From assembly GCA_035696165.1 (NCBI GenBank), contig DASRQX010000198.1, positions 4,045 through 68,044 of the forward strand: a stretch of 64,000 nucleotides of DNA, given 5' to 3'. The notes beneath the pieces are model-generated. The model was not told the DNA's origin. It searched no databases and worked only from the letters and a program-made list of their open reading frames with translations. Each line of letters starts with the position of its first letter. Position 1 is the stretch's first letter. Origin of the DNA: Palsa-883 sp035696165 (GTDB taxonomy: Bacteria; Pseudomonadota; Alphaproteobacteria; Acetobacterales; Acetobacteraceae). Shown piece by piece: positions 9,259-15,723 of the stretch. Both the position numbers and the translations under genes were made by a program.

Positions 9259-9719
9259 CCGAGGACGCCCACGCCGGCCTTACGCAACTCGGCAGACCCA
9301 CCCCCCTGCCCGCCGGCCCCGACGCGGCGACCCTCGAACGTGTCCGCAATCCCGCCGCCGACACACACTACGTCGTGCGCTTCACCTGTCCGGAGTTCAC
9401 CGCGCTCTGTCCGCTGACCGGCCAACCCGACTTCGCCCACATCGTGATCGACACCATCCCGCGCGACTGGATCGTCGAAAGCAAGTCACTCAAGCTGTTC
9501 CTTGGATCGTTCCGCAACCATGGCGCGTTCCACGAGGCCTGCACCATGTTGATCGCGCAACGGCTTATCGCGGCGCTCGATCCGATCTGGCTGCGTATCG
9601 GTGCCTACTGGTATCCGCGCGGCGGCATGCCGATCGACGTGTTCTACCAGACCGGCACACCACCCGAGGATGTCTGGATCCCGCCGCAGGACGTAGCGCC
9701 CTACCGTGGCCGCGGGTAG
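9255..9719 (+). CDS. queF: NADPH-dependent preQ0 reductase
   Basis: A 154-residue protein of the short (unimodular) QueF type, which reduces the nitrile of preQ0 to the amine preQ1. Catalytic Cys52 (TALCPLTG) and Asp59 (GQPDFAH) are seven residues apart as in the family. The NADPH motif ESKSLKLFLGSFRNH and the C-terminal YWYPRGGMPIDVFYQ are intact. The ATG at 9255 overlaps the tgt stop; a longer upstream frame overlaps tgt and is rejected. Confidence 0.95.
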   Translation: MTEDAHAGLTQLGRPTPLPAGPDAATLERVRNPAADTHYVVRFTCPEFTALCPLTGQPDFAHIVIDTIPRDWIVESKSLKLFLGSFRNHGAFHEACTMLIAQRLIAALDPIWLRIGAYWYPRGGMPIDVFYQTGTPPEDVWIPPQDVAPYRGRG

Positions 9720-10755
9720 GGATCCTCGGTCCCAAATCCGTGATCGCGCATTCGCCCTCGGGTTCGATGCGATCGGCTTCTGCCGCGCCGAACTCGGTCC
9801 CGAAGCGCGCCAGCGGCTGGTAGATTTCCTCGCCGCGGGCCAGCACGGCGAGATGGACTGGCTCGCACGCCGTAGCGGCCAGCGCGTTCATCCGCGTGCC
9901 TTATGGCCGGAAGCACGGGGCGTGGTGGCCGTGGGCCTTTCCTATGCACCGGAGGATGATCCGCTCGCCTCGCTGGCGCTGCATGATCGCGGAACGATCT
10001 CAGTCTATGCTCGCAACCGCGACTATCACAGCATTTTGAAAGGCAAACTTAAGACGCTCGCGCAGTTCATCGTTGCGCGGTTCGGCCCCGCGGTGAAGGT
10101 GTTCGTCGATACGGCGCCAGTCATGGAAAAACCGCTCGCCGCACAGGCGGGACTCGGCTGGCAGGGCAAGCACACCAATCTGGTATCGCGCCAACACGGC
10201 TCATGGCTGTTCCTTGGAGAAATCTACACCACACTCGATTTCATTGCGGATGCGGCGCACCAGGACCATTGCGGAACATGCTCGCGCTGCCTTGATGTCT
10301 GTCCGACCAAAGCGTTTCCCGCTCCCTATCGGCTGGATGCGACCCGCTGCATCTCCTATCTGACGATCGAGCACGCTGGTCCAATCCCGCACGCGCTACG
10401 CCCGCTGATGGGCAATCGAATCTATGGGTGCGATGACTGCCTGGCGGTATGCCCATGGAATCGTTTCGCTCATGTGACATCGGTCCCCGGACTGCGCCCA
10501 CGTGCCGAACTCACCGCGCCGTATCTGGCGGAACTCGCAGCCTTGGACGACACCGGCTTTCGCACCATGTTCAGTGCATCGCCGATCAAGCGCATCGGCC
10601 GTAACAGATTCGTGCGCAACGTGCTGATCGCGATCGGCAACGCCGGCGATCGGGCGTTGCTGCCGGTAGCCGCGGCCCGGCAGAGCGACGCCGATCCCGT
10701 GGTGGCCGAGGCAGCGTCCTGGGCGGTGCAACGGCTGGAAGGAGGCGACGGGTGA
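9706..10755 (+). CDS. queG: Epoxyqueuosine reductase
   Basis: The 349-residue protein carries out the last step of queuosine synthesis, reducing epoxyqueuosine with a cobalamin cofactor and two 4Fe-4S clusters. The sequence shows VDTAPVMEKPLAAQAGLGWQ, with the proton-donor Asp, and two ferredoxin-like cysteine clusters: CGTCSRCLDVCPTKAF, then YGCDDCLAVCPWN. A GTG start overlaps queF by 14 bases, consistent with a coupled transporter-queA-tgt-queF-queG unit. The de novo genes queC, queD and queE are not in the window. Confidence 0.94.
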   Translation: MAAGRDPRSQIRDRAFALGFDAIGFCRAELGPEARQRLVDFLAAGQHGEMDWLARRSGQRVHPRALWPEARGVVAVGLSYAPEDDPLASLALHDRGTISVYARNRDYHSILKGKLKTLAQFIVARFGPAVKVFVDTAPVMEKPLAAQAGLGWQGKHTNLVSRQHGSWLFLGEIYTTLDFIADAAHQDHCGTCSRCLDVCPTKAFPAPYRLDATRCISYLTIEHAGPIPHALRPLMGNRIYGCDDCLAVCPWNRFAHVTSVPGLRPRAELTAPYLAELAALDDTGFRTMFSASPIKRIGRNRFVRNVLIAIGNAGDRALLPVAAARQSDADPVVAEAASWAVQRLEGGDG

Positions 10756-10970
10756 GCGGTCTGACCAAGCGAAGCTTCTCGCTCGCCGGCCATCGCACCT
10801 CGGTCGCGCTGGAGGCCGAGTTCTGGTCGGCACTGGCCGCGATCGCCACCGAGCGCGGCCAGCCCCTGTCGGCGCTGGTGACGTCGGTGGATGCACAGCG
10901 CACGCCTGGCCAGACGCTGGCCTCCGCGCTGCGAGTTATAGCCCTTAAGCACTACCTCCCGCCGCGTTAA
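10752..10970 (+). CDS. Ribbon-helix-helix domain protein
   Basis: This 72-residue protein begins with a GTG that overlaps the queG stop. The pattern KRSFSLAGHRTSVALEAEFW, then LAAIATERGQPLSALV, fits the RHH_4-type family common in alphaproteobacteria, where a beta-strand is followed by two helices. RHH proteins bind DNA as dimers, but this subgroup has no assigned target that I know of. Coupling to queG could be incidental read-through expression. Confidence 0.7.
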   Translation: MSGLTKRSFSLAGHRTSVALEAEFWSALAAIATERGQPLSALVTSVDAQRTPGQTLASALRVIALKHYLPPR

Positions 10971-11040
10971 CCATTTTGTACGGAGCGGGTGGCCAGTCTT
11001 CCCGCATGGCCGAAAACCGCCGTGACAGGGAAAAAAACTC

Positions 11041-11220
11041 ATGATCAGCCAGCCTGCCGTTGTGACCGCCCGCCCGACCGAAACCAGCCCACTGACGCTG
11101 TCCGACCACCTGATCTCGCTGGCCGAAGAAGCTGACCGTGCCGGATACACCACCACCGCGCGGCGCCTCGTCAACCTGGCCTGCCCGGTGTTCGACGAAG
11201 TAGTCACTCGGCGACACTGA
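11041..11220 (+). CDS. Small hypothetical protein, 59 aa
   Basis: An ATG preceded by the purine-rich stretch GACAGGGAAAA begins a 59-codon frame. The product has a Thr/Pro-rich start (VVTARPTETSP), then a helical, TPR-like segment (LSDHLISLAEEADRAGYT followed by TARRLVNLACPVFDE). Codon use is strongly GC at third positions, as in neighbouring real genes. I do not recognise the family, but composition and ribosome site support a real small gene. Confidence 0.55.
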   Translation: MISQPAVVTARPTETSPLTLSDHLISLAEEADRAGYTTTARRLVNLACPVFDEVVTRRH

Positions 11221-11291
11221 TGGGCCGACCGGTTCGCATACCGATTATTATCAGGCTTTACGCCGCGGCAACCCTGCCCTACGGTGGCGCC

Positions 11292-11369
11292 ATGTCCGGA
11301 TCGGCGAAGCGCATCATTGTGAAGACCACGAAGCCCTCCGATGGGGTGGTCCGGATGTGCGCGAGCTGA
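11292..11369 (+). CDS. Candidate 25-aa leader peptide upstream of asd
   Basis: A short frame, MSGSAKRIIVKTTKPSDGVV and five more residues, ends 24 bases before a terminator-like hairpin and 102 bases before asd. It is rich in Lys, Thr, Ile and Val with one Met, that is, aspartate-family amino acids and their relatives. This would suit ribosome-mediated attenuation of aspartate-semialdehyde dehydrogenase. The upstream ribosome site is weak and the codon bias may be chance. Confidence 0.35.
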   Translation: MSGSAKRIIVKTTKPSDGVVRMCAS

Positions 11370-11393
11370 CAACGCCGACATAGCACAACCGAT

Positions 11394-11426
11394 AGGCCCC
11401 GCCGGCGACGGACGGGGCCTTTGAAT
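11394..11426 (+). terminator. GC-rich hairpin with T-rich tail ahead of asd
   Basis: A perfect 8-bp stem, AGGCCCCG (11394-11401) with CGGGGCCT (11413-11420), encloses an 11-base loop and is followed by TTGAATTT. This has the form of an intrinsic terminator or attenuator. It lies between the short leader frame and asd. A smaller TGTGC/GCACA pairing around the leader stop codon could act as a pause hairpin. Confidence 0.6.
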
Positions 11427-11471
11427 TTCTGGCGCCCGCTCCTCCGGCTTTATGTGAAGGAACGCCGTGCC

Positions 11472-12488
11472 ATGAGCCTGAACCATCCCTCGGTCGCGAT
11501 CGTCGGCGCCACAGGCGCCGTCGGGACCGAACTGATCGCCTGCCTGGAGCAGCGCGATTTCCCCCTTCGATCCCTGCGTCTCTATGCCTCGCGGCGCTCG
11601 GCCGGGCGCCGGCTGGTGTTCCGCGGCGATGGAGTGCCGGTCGAGGCCCTGACCGAGGACGGCTTGGCCGGCGTCGACATTGCGCTGTTTTCCGCCGGTA
11701 GCGGCACATCGCGCCGATTCGCCCCAGCGGCGGTCGGGCACGGCACGGTTGTGGTGGACAATTCGTCGGCCTTTCGCATGGATGCTGGGGTGCCGCTGGT
11801 GGTGCCGGAGGTGAACGAGGGCGCGATCGCTTCGCATCGCGGCATCATCGCCAACCCGAACTGCGTCGCGATAATCGCCGCAGTGGCGCTGTGGCCGCTG
11901 CACCGCACCGTCGGCATCAGCCGGGTCATCGCCGCGACCTACCAGTCGGCGTCGGGCGCCGGGGCGGCGGCCATGGCCGAGTTGCGCAACGCGACCGGGG
12001 CGTATCTGGCGGGACGTGCATTCACGCCCGCGGTGCTGCGCCACCCCTATGCGTTCAACCTGTTCAGCCACGATACCGCGGTTGACCCGGACACCGGCAG
12101 CAACGAGGAGGAGAGCAAGGTGGTGCGCGAGTTGCGCAAAATCATGCAGGCGCCGCAACTGCCGATCGGCATAACCTGCATCCGCGTGCCGGTGCTGCGG
12201 GCACATTCGATAGCACTGACGGTCGAGTTGGCGCGGCCGATCGCTCCCGCGGCGGCACGCGAGATCCTCGCGGCGGCGCCGGGCATCCGCATCGTCGATG
12301 ATGTCGAGGGCAATCACTACCCGATGCCGAACGAGGCCTCCGGCCAGGGCGACGTGCTGGTCGGGCGTTTTCGCCGCGACGGCAGCGATCCGTCCGGGCG
12401 GTCGTTGGCGATGTTCGTTGTTGGCGACCAGTTGCTGAAGGGCGCCGCACTGAACGCGGTGCAGATCGCGGAAAGGCTCATCATGTAG
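11472..12488 (+). CDS. asd: Aspartate-semialdehyde dehydrogenase
   Basis: The 338-residue enzyme reduces aspartyl-phosphate to aspartate semialdehyde, the branch point to lysine/diaminopimelate, threonine and methionine. It shows the N-terminal Rossmann motif VAIVGATGAVGTELI, FSAGSGTSRRF, the VVDNSSAFRM segment, the catalytic Cys131 in NPNCVAI, and SNEEESKVVRE. The start at 11472 follows a GAAGGAA ribosome site; an in-frame ATG at 11421 lies directly behind the hairpin and is less likely. Confidence 0.95.
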   Translation: MSLNHPSVAIVGATGAVGTELIACLEQRDFPLRSLRLYASRRSAGRRLVFRGDGVPVEALTEDGLAGVDIALFSAGSGTSRRFAPAAVGHGTVVVDNSSAFRMDAGVPLVVPEVNEGAIASHRGIIANPNCVAIIAAVALWPLHRTVGISRVIAATYQSASGAGAAAMAELRNATGAYLAGRAFTPAVLRHPYAFNLFSHDTAVDPDTGSNEEESKVVRELRKIMQAPQLPIGITCIRVPVLRAHSIALTVELARPIAPAAAREILAAAPGIRIVDDVEGNHYPMPNEASGQGDVLVGRFRRDGSDPSGRSLAMFVVGDQLLKGAALNAVQIAERLIM

Positions 12489-12492
12489 GGCA

Positions 12493-12570
12493 GATAAGCG
12501 AAGCGCCATCCGCCGCCGGTGGACGTGCCAGCGCGGCGGATGGCGCTCCGCTCACCCGTCGTCCTACGCC
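12493..12570. repeat. REP-like inverted repeat downstream of asd
   Basis: A perfect 14-bp inverted repeat, AGCGCCATCCGCCG (12502-12515) with CGGCGGATGGCGCT (12534-12547), has an 18-base loop. Less perfect symmetry extends outward from GTAGGGCAG to CGTCCTAC. Such GCGGATGGCGCT elements are typical dispersed intergenic repeats in proteobacteria and probably also serve as the asd terminator between convergent asd and ssrA. Confidence 0.7.
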
Positions 12571-12588
12571 TACGCGTGGAGAAGAGTT

Positions 12589-12616
12589 GGGGGGCTTCTG
12601 TTGCCCGGTGCCCCCC
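12589..12616 (-). terminator. Hairpin at the end of the ssrA coding piece
   Basis: A perfect 7-bp stem, GGGGGGC (12589-12595) with GCCCCCC (12610-12616), lies at the 3' end of the tmRNA coding piece on the minus strand. It has no T-run, so it may be a pseudoknot or processing stem rather than a true intrinsic terminator. Confidence 0.4.
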
Positions 12617-12840
12617 GAACCGCGCTTATCGCTTATGCAGCGACAGCGAGCGCCATGTTGTCATTGGCACCTGTGATTTGGCCCGATAACGGCGGAACCA
12701 TGCCGAGCAAAAGATGGGTCTTTACCACGCGTGTCGAGCCTGTTTCGCCCCCTCGCCCCGACGGATGACAAGTCCAACCGGGAAATGGTGGAGGCGCCGG
12801 GCACTGCCCCCGGGTCCACAACGCTTATTCCACGCACCGT
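12600..12840 (-). ncRNA. ssrA: Two-piece (circularly permuted) tmRNA
   Basis: On the minus strand the acceptor piece comes first (about 12840-12786). It contains a T-arm CCGGG-GGCAGTG-CCCGG and ends CGCCTCCACCA. After an intervening segment, the coding piece starts near 12752 with GGGGGCG, which pairs with CGCCTCC to rebuild the 7-bp acceptor stem, followed by AAACAGGCTCGACACG. The tag frame GCC AAT GAC AAC ... TAA (12668-12633) encodes ANDNMALAVAA, a proteolysis tag ending in AVAA as ClpXP requires. The tmRNA rescues stalled ribosomes. Exact processed ends need experiment. Confidence 0.92.
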
Positions 12841-12871
12841 TTATCGCCATAGCCGGCAAGCCGGCACAGGT

Positions 12872-12877
12872 AATATA
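12872..12877 (-). promoter_or_regulatory. Possible -10 box of ssrA
   Basis: TATATT on the minus strand lies about 32 bases before the acceptor piece, in an otherwise GC-rich gap. A degenerate -35 (TTTCAT) sits 17 bases upstream. The call rests on position and similarity to consensus. Confidence 0.4.
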
Positions 12878-12911
12878 GGCGCTCCGGTGCCACGATGAAA
12901 GGTGAGTTGTC

Positions 12912-13847
12912 ATGCCCCTGACCGAGCAGCAGCAGGCCGAGATCGAAGCCGCGCGGGCCCAGCGTGCCGAGACACGCCGACCGACAGTCCCGACTTTGGA
13001 GGGACTGCTGTATCAGCCGTTCCAGGTGCTGGATCACGGCTTCGTTCGGGTGATCGACTACATGGGCGACGACGCGGCAATCGTGCAGGCGGCGCGCGTC
13101 TCCTACGGTCGCGGCACGCGGCGTGTGTCGGAGGATGCCGGGCTGATCCGCTACCTGATGCGCCACCGGCATTCTACCCCGTTCGAGATGTGCGAGATCA
13201 AGTACCACGTGAAGCTGCCGATTTTCGTGGCCCGGCAATGGATCCGCCATCGCACGGCGAACGTGAACGAATATTCCGCGCGGTATTCGATCTTGGACCG
13301 TGAGTTCTACCTGCCGGCGCCGGAGCATCTGGCCGCGCAGTCGGCGGCGAACCGCCAAGGGCGCGGCGAGGTGCTGACCGGGGGCGAGGCGGCGCGGGTC
13401 CTCGACCTGCTGCGCGACGACGCAACGCGCAGCTACGACCATTATGTGGAAATGCTGAACGAGGACGAGCAGGGCGCGCCGCGTGACCCGGAGCGGCCTG
13501 GCTTGGCGCGTGAGTTGGCGCGGATGAACCTGACACTGAATACCTACACGCAGTGGTACTGGAAGATCGACCTGCACAACCTGCTGCACTTCCTGTCGCT
13601 GCGGGCGGATACGCACGCGCAGTACGAGATCCGGGTCTATGCGGACGCGATGCTCGAGACGGTGAAGGCCTGGGTGCCGGTGGCGTACCAGGCATTCCTC
13701 GACTACCGGCTGGGCGCGGTGACGCTGTCGGCGCAGATGCTGGCGGCGGTGCGCCGGATGGTGGGCGGGCAGGCGGTGACGCAAGCCGACAGCGGGCTCA
13801 ACCGGCGGGAGTGGGTCGAGTTGATGGGGGCGTTGGGACGGGGTTGA
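12912..13847 (+). CDS. thyX: Flavin-dependent thymidylate synthase
   Basis: A 311-residue ThyX, which methylates dUMP to dTMP using FAD, NADPH and methylene-tetrahydrofolate. The signature RHRTANVNEYSARYS starts at residue 112. The substrate-binding segments MRHRHSTPFEMCEIKYHVK and the C-terminal DLHNLLHFLSLR are intact. The length is within the longer alphaproteobacterial ThyX group. An AAAGGTGAG ribosome site precedes the ATG. ThyX normally replaces ThyA. Confidence 0.95.
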   Translation: MPLTEQQQAEIEAARAQRAETRRPTVPTLEGLLYQPFQVLDHGFVRVIDYMGDDAAIVQAARVSYGRGTRRVSEDAGLIRYLMRHRHSTPFEMCEIKYHVKLPIFVARQWIRHRTANVNEYSARYSILDREFYLPAPEHLAAQSAANRQGRGEVLTGGEAARVLDLLRDDATRSYDHYVEMLNEDEQGAPRDPERPGLARELARMNLTLNTYTQWYWKIDLHNLLHFLSLRADTHAQYEIRVYADAMLETVKAWVPVAYQAFLDYRLGAVTLSAQMLAAVRRMVGGQAVTQADSGLNRREWVELMGALGRG

Positions 13848-13851
13848 CGGG

Positions 13852-13932
13852 CTATACGTGATGTGCGTATAGTCTATGCGTGTCGAGGGCCTCCGGTAGG
13901 AGTCCCTCGTATCTGATATTATTAGATAATAT
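13852..13932. promoter_or_regulatory. Three successive inverted repeats upstream of TA-like pair
   Basis: Three symmetric elements follow thyX: CTATACG (13852-13858) with CGTATAG (13866-13872); the hairpin GAGGG-CTCC/GGAG-CCCTC (13885-13908); and a perfect ATATTAT-TAG-ATAATAT (13916-13932). The second may end thyX transcription. The first and third are AT-richer, promoter-like palindromes and could be operator sites of the downstream HTH gene. Confidence 0.5.
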
Positions 13933-13998
13933 GTGAGATGAAGATGATTTTGGAAATGGCGTGCTTGTGCCCAAGGAAGCCGGAAAATGCGCTGATGC

Positions 13999-14325
13999 AT
14001 GGTTGGCTTCGAGATCACGACGAACGATCTTTTCGATGTCTGGCTATCGAACGGACATATCGAAATCGAATTGCTTGGCTTTGCCGACGTCAACGGGTCG
14101 CTGGCGACGCTCTCGGGCTGTCACATCCAAGGCCCCGGGCCGAACACGGCGGGCTTGTCGATGTTGCACGAGATCTCCCGCTGGGTGATGGAGCTGCTTG
14201 ATGTCGACGAACTCCGAATTGAAGGCGCGGCTCGCACGTCTGGGTCCAATCCGGGACGCCGACCCACCACCCTCGTTTTCCGGCGAGTTGGTCACGCTGA
14301 TTCTGCGGCGAGACGGAAAATATGA
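13999..14325 (+). CDS. Unknown protein, possible toxin partner of XRE regulator
   Basis: A 108-residue protein of unknown family, starting MVGFEITTNDLFDVWLSNGH. It is beta-rich (IEIELLGFADVNGS, ATLSGCHIQGPGPNT), then has a helix (MLHEISRWVMELLDV) and a basic C-terminal stretch ending RRPTTLVFRRVGH. It overlaps the next gene by 125 bases in another frame. An upstream small protein of this size overlapping an XRE-type regulator suggests a toxin-antitoxin pair. The ...ARTSGSNPGRRP... tail recalls small RNase-type toxins, but that is inference. No ribosome site decides the start. Confidence 0.5.
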   Translation: MVGFEITTNDLFDVWLSNGHIEIELLGFADVNGSLATLSGCHIQGPGPNTAGLSMLHEISRWVMELLDVDELRIEGAARTSGSNPGRRPTTLVFRRVGHADSAARRKI

Positions 14326-14716
14326 GAACCGCATTTCCGTCGCCAAGCGACTGCGTGCAGCCGGCCTGACACTTCAAGCTGCCCACGCTGTGGTCACGCG
14401 GCTCGCCGAAGCCGACCTCGCGGTCTGCCGCATCGCGGAGGGTGCCGATATTTCCGCCTTGGCACGCGATCTTGCGCCCCTGGATGTCCGCGTCTACCGG
14501 CGCCGCAGCCTTGGAGCCGCGGTGATCGGTGAGGTCCGTGCACGACACGGGCTGTCGCAGCGGGAATTCGCCGAGATGCTGGGTATGGACGTGAACACGC
14601 TACAGAATTGGGAGCAGGGCCGTAACAAACCGGATGCCGCAACGCTTAACTTGGTCATGGCATTCGACAAGGCGCCGCAGCTGATCGAGCAGACCGCGTT
14701 CGAGGCGGTGGCCTGA
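14201..14716 (+). CDS. XRE-family helix-turn-helix regulator, possible antitoxin
   Basis: This 171-residue protein has an unassigned N-terminal region with helix-rich AKRLRAAGLTLQAAHAVV. Its C-terminal HTH domain (about residues 100-160) contains IGEVRARHGLSQREFAEMLG followed by NTLQNWEQGRNKPD. That HTH resembles HigA/MqsA-type antitoxins. Starts at TTG 14198 and ATG 14201 are adjacent; I use the ATG. The upstream palindromes could be its binding sites. It ends 6 bases before rbsK, so the two may share a transcript. Confidence 0.7.
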   Translation: MSTNSELKARLARLGPIRDADPPPSFSGELVTLILRRDGKYENRISVAKRLRAAGLTLQAAHAVVTRLAEADLAVCRIAEGADISALARDLAPLDVRVYRRRSLGAAVIGEVRARHGLSQREFAEMLGMDVNTLQNWEQGRNKPDAATLNLVMAFDKAPQLIEQTAFEAVA

Positions 14717-14722
14717 CCGCAT

Positions 14723-15616
14723 ATGATCGTCGTATTCGGTTCGATCAATCTCGACCTGATCTTCCGCCTCCCCGCCATCCCGTGCGCGGGCCAAACATTG
14801 CTCGCGCCCGGCATTCGCATCGAACCCGGCGGCAAAGGCGCCAACCAGGCGGTCGCGGCCGCGCGCGACGGGGCGCAGGTGGTGATGGCCGGCGCGGTCG
14901 GGCGCGATGCATTGGCCGCCGGCGCGCTGGATTTGCTGCGCCGCGCCCAGATCGACCTGTCGCGCGTCGTCGAGACCGACGCCGCCACAGGCTGTGCCGC
15001 CATCTTTGTCGATCCACAAGGCGCCAACGCGATCGGCATCGGCTCCGGCGCCAATCTCGCCGCCCGCGCCACACAGATCGAGGACGCGCTGCTCGGCCCC
15101 ACCACGACCCTGGTGCTGCAAATGGAGGTCCCGGCGGCAGCGACCTTGGCGCTGATCCATCGCGCCCGGGCGCGCGGCGCACGGATCATTCTCAACCTCG
15201 CCCCAGCCCTGCCGATTGACACTGCCGCGCTGAGTGCGCTCGACCTGCTGGTGGTGAACGAGACCGAGGCCGGCTGGCTCGGCGATCATCTCGGCTGCAG
15301 CACGGACGCCGCGGCGCTGCGCGCTACGCTCGGGGTAGATGTGGTGCGGACGCTGGGAGAAGACGGCGCGGATGTCGCCACTGCTTCCGTGGTGCAGCGC
15401 GTGCCTGCGCACCGCATCACGCCGGTGGATACCACCGCGGCAGGCGATTGTTTCGTCGGCGTGCTGGCTGCCGCGCTGGATCGCGGCGCGTCGCTCGCCG
15501 ACGCACTCACCCGCGCCAGCGTGGCCGCCGCAGTCTGCTGCACCCGCGCCGGCAGTCAATCCAGTCTGCCGACGACCATCGAAATTGACGCTCTATCGGG
15601 GGCACGGCCACACTGA
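14723..15616 (+). CDS. rbsK: Ribokinase / PfkB-family sugar kinase
   Basis: The 297-residue protein has both PfkB signatures: the N-terminal sugar-binding GGKGANQAVAAARDG (about residues 36-50) and the ATP/catalytic DTTAAGDCFVGVLAAAL near residue 236, with the catalytic Asp in AGD. The start MIVVFGSINLDLIFRLPAIP is typical of ribokinase, which makes ribose-5-phosphate. Related nucleoside kinases share the fold and no ribose transporter lies nearby, so ribokinase is likely but not certain. Confidence 0.85.
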   Translation: MIVVFGSINLDLIFRLPAIPCAGQTLLAPGIRIEPGGKGANQAVAAARDGAQVVMAGAVGRDALAAGALDLLRRAQIDLSRVVETDAATGCAAIFVDPQGANAIGIGSGANLAARATQIEDALLGPTTTLVLQMEVPAAATLALIHRARARGARIILNLAPALPIDTAALSALDLLVVNETEAGWLGDHLGCSTDAAALRATLGVDVVRTLGEDGADVATASVVQRVPAHRITPVDTTAAGDCFVGVLAAALDRGASLADALTRASVAAAVCCTRAGSQSSLPTTIEIDALSGARPH

Positions 15617-15620
15617 ACGT

Positions 15621-15716
15621 TGTAGGGTGGCTACGCGTCGCGCAGCCGGCCGTAGCAGGCGGAAAGCGCTACCCCCCGGTCAAGCATCCGGGGGCAGGGC
15701 TTTTCCGCCTTACAAC
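15621..15716. repeat. Long REP-like hairpin between convergent rbsK and apbC
   Basis: Arms at 15658-15679 (GGCGGAAAGCGCTACCCCCC then GG) and 15688-15709 (its near reverse complement, ending TTTTCCGCC) form an imperfect 22-bp stem with an 8-base loop. Flanking TTGTAGGGTGG and CTTACAA extend the symmetry. It probably works as a bidirectional terminator and belongs to a dispersed repeat family. Confidence 0.65.
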
Positions 15717-15723
15717 TCCACAA

